A stretch of DNA of 13,989 bases, taken from assembly GCA_937888925.1 (NCBI GenBank), contig CALARM010000577.1, positions 1 through 13,989 on the forward strand, given 5' to 3'. Below, piece by piece: positions 5,092 through 11,951 of this stretch (positions are counted from its first letter, which is position 1; each line of letters starts with the position of its first letter). Under the pieces are notes generated by a model. That model searched no databases. It saw nothing but the letters and a program-made list of their open reading frames with translations, and was not told the DNA's origin. Origin of the DNA: an uncultured Synergistia bacterium (GTDB lineage: Bacteria > Eremiobacterota > SpSt-956 > JAKJGF01). Made by a program: the position numbers and the translations under genes.

Positions 5092-6222
5092 ATGGCCAGA
5101 ATAAATTTTATCGTTACAGTTCCGATAGAAACACCGGGAGAAGATATAATTTATCTCACGGGAAATCACTATGAACTGGGGAACTGGGATCCCTGCGGAG
5201 TGGCTCTGAATAAAACAGGAGCCTGTGAATATCAAATAGAACTTGAACTTCCGGAAGGCATGACACTGGAATATAAAATTACCAGAGGTTCCTGGGAAAC
5301 AGTAGAAGTATCGGAAAATTTTAATTATATAGAAAACAGAATTGATTATATAAATTATGATGAAGATATTTATATAAGAGTAGAAAACTGGGAAGATTGC
5401 TACGAAAAAACGGGTAAGAATACCCTTACGGGAAATTTTGACATACACAGAAATTTTTATTCCCACTACCTTGATGACACGAGAACCATTATGGTTTATC
5501 TGCCTCCGGGATATAATTACGAAGACAATCATTATCCTGTTCTATATCTCCATGACGGCCAGAATGTTTTCGATGCTTCCACATCTTACGGAGGTGTGGA
5601 ATGGAGAGTGGATGAAACTGCAGAAAGGCTTATAAGAGAAGGCAGAATCAGAAAGATTATAATGGTAGCCATTTATAATGACAGAGACAGAGATGATGAA
5701 TATACGCACACCTACGACCCTTCTGAAGGCACGGGAGGAAAGGTGGAAAATTACGGAAACTTTATAGTAAAAGAGCTGAAACCTTTTATTGACAGTAATT
5801 ACAGAACAATTAACAAACCGGAAGAGACTGCCATAATGGGGTCTTCTCTCGGAGGATTATGCTCCCTCTATCTGAGTTGGAAATACAAAAAGGTATTTTC
5901 CCTCGCCGGTGTGATTTCCCCGTCTCTCTGGTGGGATGACAGGGATATTATCAAACAGATACAGGAAGACCAGAATTTCGAAGGCCCAGAAAAAATATGG
6001 CTCGATGCAGGCACACGTGAAGGAGAAGATGAAGATAATGACGGACTATGTGAAATGGTAGAAAATGCACGTAATCTGGGAGAAATTCTGATCGAGAAAG
6101 GATATGAATTGAACAAAAATCTCTTCTATCTTGAAGCACATGGTGCAGATCACAGCGAGAACGCATGGTCAAACAGAGTAGAACAGATATTACTTGCTTT
6201 ATTCGGGATAAGAAGTAAATAG
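5092..6222 (+). CDS. CBM20-like domain plus esterase-D-type alpha/beta hydrolase, paralog 2
   Basis: A 376-residue paralog of the protein at 1531-2652, clearly alike in the catalytic half (for example identical GSSLGGLCSLYL and VISPSLWWDDRDIIK) and more diverged in the first 100 residues. No signal peptide. The N-terminal CBM20-like domain keeps the fuller motif: ELGNWDP (29-34), TRGSWETVE with Trp68, and Asn82-Arg83. The hydrolase has nucleophile Ser252 in G-S-S-L-G and His354 in GADHSE. An acidic stretch, EDEDND, lies near 312-317. The start follows AAAGGAGG with good spacing. Both copies keep the catalytic residues, so both probably work, perhaps on different glucan-linked esters (inference). 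The 3' end meets a convergent gene across a shared hairpin (6226-6268). Confidence 0.87.
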   Translation: MARINFIVTVPIETPGEDIIYLTGNHYELGNWDPCGVALNKTGACEYQIELELPEGMTLEYKITRGSWETVEVSENFNYIENRIDYINYDEDIYIRVENWEDCYEKTGKNTLTGNFDIHRNFYSHYLDDTRTIMVYLPPGYNYEDNHYPVLYLHDGQNVFDASTSYGGVEWRVDETAERLIREGRIRKIIMVAIYNDRDRDDEYTHTYDPSEGTGGKVENYGNFIVKELKPFIDSNYRTINKPEETAIMGSSLGGLCSLYLSWKYKKVFSLAGVISPSLWWDDRDIIKQIQEDQNFEGPEKIWLDAGTREGEDEDNDGLCEMVENARNLGEILIEKGYELNKNLFYLEAHGADHSENAWSNRVEQILLALFGIRSK

Positions 6223-6243
6223 TGAGTAGTGAGCAGTGAGTAG
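6223..6243. repeat. Heptamer run TGAGTAG, TGAGCAG, TGAGTAG
   Basis: Three heptamers begin immediately after the stop codon of the second esterase. They form most of the left arm of the hairpin at 6226-6268, so here the repeat family has supplied a possible terminator. Confidence 0.8.
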
Positions 6244-6268
6244 AAAGTTTTTACTCCCTGCTCACTGC
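6226..6268. terminator. Bidirectional hairpin between convergent genes
   Basis: A 17-bp stem with one mismatch and one G-T pair joins 6226-6242 to 6252-6268 around a 9-nt loop. It sits in the 54-bp gap between the second esterase and the caspase-like lipoprotein, whose genes converge here. There is no strong T-tract on either side, so the call rests on position and pairing. Confidence 0.5.
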
Positions 6269-6276
6269 TATTTCAG

Positions 6277-7368
6277 TTAAAATGTGATATCCTCTGCAGT
6301 ACTGTTAACTGGATAATACTTTAATTCTGCAGTCGGTGATGCATCTTTCCATTTCTGGCTTTTATAAACTGTTCCTGCTGTTTTTCCGTCACACATTCCT
6401 TTTATAAACACTTCCCCTGTATCACATGATTGCGATACAGTTTCTGTCCACCCGAAATATATGCCGTTTCCGAGTTCTGAAAGTGTAACCCCCATAGGAG
6501 GAAGAACATTCTCCTTTTCAGGCTTCTTCATACCTTCACAGGCCATATTATAGAAAAATGAGTTATCATAGCCGGAAGTATATTCAGCTAAATATTTATT
6601 TGTTATACCCCAGAAGCTTTTTGGTCCTTTCGTACTGCCTGTACCCCACGTTACAGTGAATTCTTCGACTCTTTTGTTCTTCATATCTTCTTTTCTCTCA
6701 TCGGAAATATTTTCACTATTATATAATTCACCGGACTGTATTCCGTAATAAGAACCGGATGTCATATCTTCCAGACCTCCGTGGCCGTTATATATTATAA
6801 CTCCGTAATCACTCAGCTTTTTAAAATTTTCCACTGAATTTGTCCCGTCATTACTTCTTGTTACAGAAAAACCTTTATTTTTCAGAGATGTTTCCATATT
6901 ATTCAAATTTTCAAGGTCGCCGGTAAATCCCGGGTCTGCAGCAATGACGTTAATTATGATAGCTTTTTTATTTCCAACCGATTTCAGTAAATCAGATTTA
7001 TCTTCCGATAAAAAATCATAAGAGCTTATCCTTAGAGAAGCATCAGGGGAAGGGGTGGGCTGATCAAGCCATACATCAACACCGCCCCAGTCATATTCTA
7101 TAACCATTGCATCTTTCTTTGCCACCACTTCTTTCACATGAGGCATATGTCTTATCGTGTCTTCGATATCCATAAAAGCATTGGGATCATCTGAAAGAAG
7201 GGCACTGTCTGCCAGAGGATCAACCGTTAAATCACATTCCTTTATAAGCTCTATAGAGATAGTAGGAGTCAGAAGAACCTGACTGTTTACCGTACCACTG
7301 TCACCACATCCTGCATTTATAATAACAGATAAAATGAGCAGTGATAAAATTACCGTTAATAATTTCAT
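6277..7368 (-). CDS. Lipoprotein with caspase/gingipain-like (clan CD) fold motifs
   Basis: 363 residues from the ATG at 7368, chosen because AAAGGAGG (7379-7386) is well placed and a lipoprotein signal follows at once. A frame open to 7416 only translates heptamer repeat. Residues 1-20 are a hydrophobic signal ending INAG-Cys21, an imperfect lipobox (Asn at -3). Residues 136-198 alternate strand and helix (KAIIINVIAADPG, GFSVTRSNDG, YGVIIYNGHGG) and end at His196-Gly197. Residues 270-278 (SFFYNMACE) put Cys277 after a hydrophobic strand and Ala. Strand-His-Gly then strand-Ala-Cys is the signature of clan CD peptidases (caspase, gingipain C25, CHAT). The C-terminal stretch about 294-338, with ELGNGIYFGWTE and GKTAGTVY, also resembles that fold. 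Residues 45-105 could be a pro-domain. I infer a membrane-anchored cysteine peptidase, possibly a processing enzyme for the adjacent secretion genes. Confidence 0.65.
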   Translation of the reverse strand: MKLLTVILSLLILSVIINAGCGDSGTVNSQVLLTPTISIELIKECDLTVDPLADSALLSDDPNAFMDIEDTIRHMPHVKEVVAKKDAMVIEYDWGGVDVWLDQPTPSPDASLRISSYDFLSEDKSDLLKSVGNKKAIIINVIAADPGFTGDLENLNNMETSLKNKGFSVTRSNDGTNSVENFKKLSDYGVIIYNGHGGLEDMTSGSYYGIQSGELYNSENISDERKEDMKNKRVEEFTVTWGTGSTKGPKSFWGITNKYLAEYTSGYDNSFFYNMACEGMKKPEKENVLPPMGVTLSELGNGIYFGWTETVSQSCDTGEVFIKGMCDGKTAGTVYKSQKWKDASPTAELKYYPVNSTAEDITF

Positions 7369-7391
7369 CAATGAAAACCTCCTTTGATTCG

Positions 7392-7419
7392 TAACGCGTG
7401 ACGCGTGACGCGTCACGAG
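7392..7419. repeat. Heptamer run TAACGCG, TGACGCG x2, TCACGAG
   Basis: Four phased 7-bp units of the TGACGCG type seen at 75-102. The run ends 6 bp from the ribosome-binding site of the caspase-like lipoprotein (minus strand), the same placement as the arrays before both esterases. Confidence 0.85.
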
Positions 7420-7471
7420 AGATTTCTATTTTTTTTGATACTTAAAAAATCTCTTTCTATTCACCCTTCTT

Positions 7472-7503
7472 AGTTTATATTTTAAAGTAATTATGTTAAA
7501 AAA
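7472..7503 (-). promoter_or_regulatory. Candidate promoter of the lipoprotein gene, shared with 9263-9294
   Basis: On the minus strand this reads TTTTTTAACATAATTACT, then an A+T stretch and TAAACT. The sequence at 9263-9294 upstream of the glycine-rich protein gene reads very similarly (TTTTTTAACATATTCACT, then TAATCT). TTAACA as -35 and TAAACT as -10 are 16 bp apart. The 164-bp gap holding it also contains the heptamers at 7392-7419. Confidence 0.4.
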
Positions 7504-7532
7504 TTTGTTTTTTTGTTAAAATGTGTAAAATT

Positions 7533-8561
7533 TTATCCTATAGTTCCTATAACCTGGTAAAGAGGCATAAAAACTGAAATAACAATAAATCCGACAATAA
7601 ACCCCATAATGATAGCAAATACAGGCCCCGGCTGTGTAATATCTTTTATTTCTAATTTAAGCAGATCTTCTTTAAAAATACAGGCACCTTTATTCATGGC
7701 TTCAGCGAGTTTTCCATCACTTTCTCCTTTTGCCATAATAAAACAGAACAGATCCGGAAAAAACTTCGGCACTTCAAAGATTGTATAAAGCTTTTCTCCT
7801 GATTTTAATTGTTCATAAATGGTGTTAAGAGATTTTTTAACAGGCTTCATAGTAATGCCTTTAGAAAGGTGAAGGAATACTTCCTCCGGTGAAACGCCCT
7901 TTTCAAGCATCATTCCCCCTGCAGAAGCAATCTGAAAGGAATAATATTTTTTAAGAAGAGGTCCTGTTACTGGCAGGCTGTAGAGAAGAGAATTTTTAAC
8001 AGGATTGAGAAGAAAAACGCATATATCCACTGTAAGAAGCAATAAAATAATTGCCGGCATTATACCCGGTATATGCAAAAATCCTGTTACAGCCATTACT
8101 ATCCTTGTAGGAAGAGGAAGTATAATATTAATATCGTCAAATAATTCCAGGAAAGTCGGGAAAATAAAGAAAGACATTAAAAGAATAAGAGCTGTACAGA
8201 TATTCAAATAAAGTACGGCAGGCATTATAATTCCTCTGCCACATACGGTTGAACCAAGTATTTCTTCATCTATGAGATATGAAGATACCTGTTCAAGAGT
8301 TTCAGATATTTCTCCTTTTTCTTCTCCTGCCTGAATAATTTTCTTTATATGTTCAGGATAAAGGTCATGTGAGGCATCCAGTGCTTCGGACAGAGATTTT
8401 CCGCTTTTAATAAGAAGGGAAACTTTATTAAAATCATTCCTGAGTTTTTTATTCTTTATATCCCTTTCTATATTATTTATTGCCTCATATAGAGGAATAG
8501 AGTGACGGGAAAAATAAGCCAGTTTTTTAGTAATAACAGCCAGTTCTTTTGTTTCAGTCAT
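7533..8561 (-). CDS. GspF/PilC-family inner-membrane platform protein, copy 1
   Basis: 342 residues from the ATG at 8561, which has GGGAGGG (8567-8573) in good position. An in-frame ATG at 8582 overlaps a hairpin and lacks such a site. The protein has the two T2SF domains of the family: residues about 8-110 with YPEHIKKIIQAGEEKGEI (68-85) and about 205-310 with FFPDLFCFIMAKGESDGKL (267-285). Membrane segments are near 111-135, 167-186 and 313-335. GspF/PilC proteins form the inner-membrane platform turned by a GspE/PilB ATPase in type II secretion and type IV pili. This copy is split from the gspE cluster by a glycine-rich protein gene and follows a terminator-like hairpin. At 342 residues it is slightly shorter than the usual 400 or so. 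Confidence 0.9.
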   Translation of the reverse strand: MTETKELAVITKKLAYFSRHSIPLYEAINNIERDIKNKKLRNDFNKVSLLIKSGKSLSEALDASHDLYPEHIKKIIQAGEEKGEISETLEQVSSYLIDEEILGSTVCGRGIIMPAVLYLNICTALILLMSFFIFPTFLELFDDINIILPLPTRIVMAVTGFLHIPGIMPAIILLLLTVDICVFLLNPVKNSLLYSLPVTGPLLKKYYSFQIASAGGMMLEKGVSPEEVFLHLSKGITMKPVKKSLNTIYEQLKSGEKLYTIFEVPKFFPDLFCFIMAKGESDGKLAEAMNKGACIFKEDLLKLEIKDITQPGPVFAIIMGFIVGFIVISVFMPLYQVIGTIG

Positions 8562-8582
8562 AGAAACCCTCCCTTTATACAC

Positions 8583-8616
8583 AACAGAAAAAGGTTCTAT
8601 GGAACCTTTTTCTGTT
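8583..8616 (-). terminator. Strong hairpin in the leader of gspF copy 1
   Basis: A perfect 15-bp stem (AACAGAAAAAGGTTC at 8583-8597 with 8602-8616) closes a 4-nt loop. The core GGTTC/GAACC flanked by A5 and T5 is a classic two-way intrinsic terminator. It is followed, only about 10 bp on, by the ribosome-binding site of gspF copy 1, leaving no room for another promoter, so attenuation, read-through or mRNA 5'-end protection are all possible. Confidence 0.7.
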
Positions 8617-8648
8617 TCTATTATTAAAATGTTATGTCTTTTATATTA

Positions 8649-9134
8649 CTAGAGACCTTCTTTCACTATACCTTTTTTAATCAGACCAATACCAATACCG
8701 CCGACAGCAGCACCTTCTAAAAGTCCCACTCCTCCGAATTGAGAGCCGAGAGCTGTAGAAAGCCCGACTGTTACACCGGATGTTACAGACTTATCTAAAT
8801 ATCCGAAGATACCTCCCGCAATTACAGCGGTGGCAAGTCCTGCAGGAGCTCCGCCGATTGCCCTGGCTCCCCATCCCAGACCGGCACTTATAAGTCCCAG
8901 ACCGGAGCCGAGGGCTGTACCAAGAACAAGTTCTCCGACAATCATAATATCCTTGCATCCGTCACCGGAACCAAGGCCAAAAGCTCCTGATTTAAGATCT
9001 TTCAAACCGGGAGGGACTTCTAAAGGCTGTGAGCCAAGTTCCACTCTATCTCCGTCATTTGCCTTCAATTCAGGCTTTTTCAGATTACCTGCCTGATATC
9101 CTGCCCGGGTTTGAATAGTTGAATTAATTTTCAT
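8649..9134 (-). CDS. Small glycine-rich hydrophobic protein of unknown function
   Basis: 161 residues, not assigned to a family. The first 60 residues are polar and look disordered (MKINSTIQTRAGYQAG, then KANDGDRVELGSQ). From residue 62 to the end it is a glycine/alanine-rich hydrophobic region with G-x-x-x-G spacing (LGTALGSGLGLISAGLGWG; GLATAVIAGGIFGYL; VGGIGIGLIKKG), resembling glycine-zipper or membrane-pore segments. There is no N-terminal signal peptide and a single Cys60. It lies between gspE and the third gspF, transcribed the same way. Its ribosome-binding site AAGGA (9146-9150) is 11 nt from the ATG at 9134. It could be a membrane-inserting effector, a bacteriocin-like peptide, a membrane scaffold or a substrate of the neighbouring system. 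None of these is shown by the sequence. Confidence 0.75.
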   Translation of the reverse strand: MKINSTIQTRAGYQAGNLKKPELKANDGDRVELGSQPLEVPPGLKDLKSGAFGLGSGDGCKDIMIVGELVLGTALGSGLGLISAGLGWGARAIGGAPAGLATAVIAGGIFGYLDKSVTSGVTVGLSTALGSQFGGVGLLEGAAVGGIGIGLIKKGIVKEGL

Positions 9135-9262
9135 ACATATATCATTCCTTTTTTATAGAGGTGAACACAGACTGCGACAGGTACTTTCTACAAGCTTTTT
9201 ACAGGCCTTCTATGCTCAGCTCAGTAATAATTATTCTCTTTATATTATTATATCCAAAATCC

Positions 9263-9294
9263 AGATTAAATCTACAGTGAATATGTTAAAAAAA
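9263..9294 (-). promoter_or_regulatory. Candidate promoter of the glycine-rich protein gene
   Basis: The minus strand reads TTTTTTTAACATATTCACT, then TGTAGATTTAATCT, similar to 7472-7503. Two TTAACAT motifs (complement of 9283-9289 and 9294-9300) are 11 bp apart. Apart from the heptamers at 9365-9385 and the gspE stop hairpin, I see nothing else in the 269-bp gap 9135-9403. Confidence 0.4.
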
Positions 9295-9364
9295 TGTTAA
9301 CTTTAACTCATATAATGGCCATGACCGTGTCGAACACAACAAAGTATAAGAATCTGTTCCTCCC

Positions 9365-9385
9365 GTCACGGGTTACGCGTTACGA
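9365..9385. repeat. Heptamer run GTCACGG, GTTACGC, GTTACGA
   Basis: Three phased units; on the minus strand they read as TAACGCG/TAACCCG/TGACGGG-type heptamers, the family seen at 75-102 and 7392-7419. They lie just downstream of gspE. Confidence 0.7.
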
Positions 9386-9397
9386 TTCTCATATAAA

Positions 9398-9416
9398 TCC
9401 CGGTCAAAATCCGGGA
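9398..9416 (-). terminator. Weak hairpin at the end of gspE
   Basis: A 6-bp stem (TCCCGG/CCGGGA) closes a 7-nt loop that contains the gspE stop codon. On the minus strand it is followed by TTTATAT. It also carries the TTTTGACCGGGATT motif seen at the ends of the 2829-2941 element. It may reduce rather than stop transcription. Confidence 0.35.
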
Positions 9417-10903
9417 CAGATCCTTGTAATTTCCTCCAGATCAGTCATGCCGGAAGATATCTTTTCCATGGCACTTTCTCTTAAGAATCTCATATTTTTT
9501 TCCATGCAATAATTATAAATTTCTATATAAGGAACATTTTTTGTGATCATGTCACAAATAATTTCATCTACAGTAAGAAGCTCAAATATACCTGTTCTGC
9601 CTGAATATTTTGTGCCGGAACAGTGAATACATCCGGTAGAAGTATAAATCTTTTTTATATCTTTTCTTATGTGTTTATCAGGTTCTATTTCTATTTTACA
9701 GTGACTACAGAGTTTTCTCACAAGCCTCTGGTAAAGAACTGCAGTAACTGCAGAAGATACAAGGCCGCTTTTTATATCCATTTCTATTAACCTTGGAAAC
9801 ACGCCGATAGAATCTCTGGAATGAACGGTAGTAAATATTAGATGGCCTGTAAGGGCTGTCCTCATTGCCATATGGGCTGTTTCAGGGTCTCTTATTTCTC
9901 CTACCATTATAATATCAGGATCAAGCCTGAGAAGAGACCTCAGGCCTTCAGAAAAAGTCAGACCTGCCGAAGGGTTAATCTGAGTCTGCTGAAATTCTTC
10001 TATAATATATTCGACAGGATCCTCCAGTGTGGCAATATTTACTTTTCCTTTATGAACATTATAGTTATGAATGAGGGAGGCAAAAATAGTGGTACTTTTT
10101 CCGCTCCCTGCAGGGCCTGTAAGAACTATACAACCCTGCGGAGCTGTTATCAATCTCTTATAATCTTCCAGCATTTTTGCGGTAAATCCAAGCTCTTCCA
10201 GTAAAAGAGGAGTCTTATCTGTGTTTAAGATACGCATTACAGCTTTTTCACCGAAAAGAGCAGGTATTGTGGCACATCTTACATCAAGGTTTAAAGAATT
10301 CTCATCAAAGTGAAAACTTCCGTCCAGAGGAACTGATTTTTTATAGGAAGGTAAACCGGCACGATTTTTCAATGTGGCAAGAATTCTCTCAAAATCTTCG
10401 AGCTTCATAGAAGATACATCATGGAGCAGTCCGTCAATGCGATACTGAACAACAGCACTCTCTTTTCTTGGAGTAATATGGATATCACTGGAATCCAGCT
10501 TTACTGCCTGTGTTATAAGATAGGATATAACAGACCGTCCGTCAAAATCTTCTCCCAGATTCTGGAGTATTTTTTTACTCTCTTTCCTGGCCTCTTCCAG
10601 TGTAATGGCTTTAGATGAGGAAGCACTGTGGATTTCAACCAGAGAGCCAAGAGAAAGTCTTAAATTTTCAACGGCTTTTTCATCAAGTCCACCGAAATTA
10701 AAAGATTGACCTTCCTTACTGTCAATTTTCAGACAATAGGAAAAAATCTTCTTACTGGCACTTATTTTAGTAATATGAGACATGTTTATTTCTCTCTTAT
10801 TTTCCCCTGATACATTTTTCCTCGTGAATATCAGATTCTCTCCATCTTTTTCTATCTTTTCCATATTGAGGAAACTTCTGTTTTCATAAATAAGAGTGGC
10901 CAT
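9404..10903 (-). CDS. gspE: GspE/PilB-type secretion or pilus-assembly ATPase
   Basis: A 499-residue type II secretion/type IV pilus ATPase, a cytoplasmic hexameric motor that drives GspF/PilC. Motifs are complete: SSDIH (138-142), Walker A GPAGSGKST (263-271), Asp box LEDPVE (293-298), Walker B DPDIIMVGEIRD (328-339), His box TGHLIFTTVHS (352-362), and a four-cysteine zinc site (Cys399, Cys402, Cys425, Cys428). Residues 1-90 do not look like the usual GspE_N/MshEN region. They show alternating strands ending in a helix (LDEKAVENLRLSL), which resembles a PH-like domain. Start and stop share one base with the upstream gspF (TAATG at 10905-10901), so the two are probably translationally coupled. 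The symbol is generic; pilB would also fit, since the window does not separate type II secretion from type IV pili. Confidence 0.93.
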   Translation of the reverse strand: MATLIYENRSFLNMEKIEKDGENLIFTRKNVSGENKREINMSHITKISASKKIFSYCLKIDSKEGQSFNFGGLDEKAVENLRLSLGSLVEIHSASSSKAITLEEARKESKKILQNLGEDFDGRSVISYLITQAVKLDSSDIHITPRKESAVVQYRIDGLLHDVSSMKLEDFERILATLKNRAGLPSYKKSVPLDGSFHFDENSLNLDVRCATIPALFGEKAVMRILNTDKTPLLLEELGFTAKMLEDYKRLITAPQGCIVLTGPAGSGKSTTIFASLIHNYNVHKGKVNIATLEDPVEYIIEEFQQTQINPSAGLTFSEGLRSLLRLDPDIIMVGEIRDPETAHMAMRTALTGHLIFTTVHSRDSIGVFPRLIEMDIKSGLVSSAVTAVLYQRLVRKLCSHCKIEIEPDKHIRKDIKKIYTSTGCIHCSGTKYSGRTGIFELLTVDEIICDMITKNVPYIEIYNYCMEKNMRFLRESAMEKISSGMTDLEEITRICPGF

Positions 10904-11937
10904 TAATATATGGCTCCTGTTATGGAGTAGAAGGGTTTAAAAACAGATATTATAAAAAATCCCACAATTATTCCTGCAGTTATGATAAAGAAAGGTTCGG
11001 AAAACTTCATCAAACCTGAATACAACATCTTCATTTCATCTTCATAGTAATCTGCACCGTCAAACAGAGCGGCAGGAAGAGTTCCTGTTTTTTCTCCATG
11101 CCTTATCATAAATAAAAATGTATTATCGAAAAACTTTACCCCTTCCAGGGCATCTCCCAGATTTTTTCCCTGGCTTACCTTTTCGGAAGCTTTCATTAAA
11201 ATATTCTTTACCTGTGATGAATCTGATGTTTTTGCCGCAAGTTCAAGGGACTTATCCATGGTAATACCCTGTTTCAGCATAAAACCGAGAGAACGGGACA
11301 GGCGCACTATATAGGCTTTACGGAAAATCTCCCCTATAAAAGGGAGTTTAATAAAAATATTCGTTCCTGCAGTTGATCCGGTAAAAACTATTGAATCAAG
11401 AAAACAAACTACCAGAAACATAACTATAAGAAAGAGCGGACTGTAAAGTATTTTTCCGATATTTATAAATAAAATTGAGATTACATCAAGTTTCTGTCCT
11501 GTAGTGAGAGAGAAATTAACATACTGATTAAAAAGGACATCGGAAAAAACATAATAGATAAAGAATAAAAAGATAAAAGCAAAATTTATGATAATACATG
11601 GATAAAAAGCTGCAGACTTCACCTGTGTTCTTGTAAATTCAACTGTTTCCAGGTATTTTGAAAGATCGGAGAGCACATGAGGGAGGTTATCAGTTTTTTC
11701 TGCTGCTTCAATCATTTTCACATAATCGGGAGGGAAAACCTTTGACTCTTCCTTCATTGCTTCCGAAAGAGAAGAGCCCTTATCCATTTTCATTTTAAGA
11801 CCGTCTACAGAATCCCTGAGAGCTTTATCGGAAATATTTTTCCTTATTTTATCAAAGGCTTCTGTAAGATTTGCTCCCATTTTCGTGAGATAATAGAGAT
11901 TTTTGGTAAAAGATATGAGTTCTCTCGTTTTATCCAT
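10903..11937 (-). CDS. GspF/PilC-family inner-membrane platform protein, copy 2
   Basis: 344 residues with two T2SF domains: residues about 8-110 with FPPDYVKMIEAAEKTDNL (68-85) and about 208-305 with FDNTFLFMIRHGEKTGTL (270-287). Membrane segments are near 112-132, 163-184 and 312-334. The ribosome-binding site AGGAG lies in the 14-nt gap after the third gspF. It shares its stop with the gspE start, so this is the copy most tightly tied to the ATPase. Its GEKTG motif is the closest of the three copies to the family pattern GE-x-x-G, whereas copy 1 has GEEKGEI and GESDGKL. Confidence 0.92.
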   Translation of the reverse strand: MDKTRELISFTKNLYYLTKMGANLTEAFDKIRKNISDKALRDSVDGLKMKMDKGSSLSEAMKEESKVFPPDYVKMIEAAEKTDNLPHVLSDLSKYLETVEFTRTQVKSAAFYPCIIINFAFIFLFFIYYVFSDVLFNQYVNFSLTTGQKLDVISILFINIGKILYSPLFLIVMFLVVCFLDSIVFTGSTAGTNIFIKLPFIGEIFRKAYIVRLSRSLGFMLKQGITMDKSLELAAKTSDSSQVKNILMKASEKVSQGKNLGDALEGVKFFDNTFLFMIRHGEKTGTLPAALFDGADYYEDEMKMLYSGLMKFSEPFFIITAGIIVGFFIISVFKPFYSITGAIY

Positions 11938-11951
11938 ATATATTACTCCTG

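Noticed and set aside
7369..7416. Longer start for the caspase-like lipoprotein at 7416
   Set aside because: The extra residues are translated heptamer repeat, and the signal peptide and ribosome-binding site both point to the ATG at 7368.
9311..9316. Perfect TATAAT on the plus strand
   Set aside because: No -35 box at a suitable distance and no plus-strand gene follows it. It is probably chance in A+T-rich sequence.
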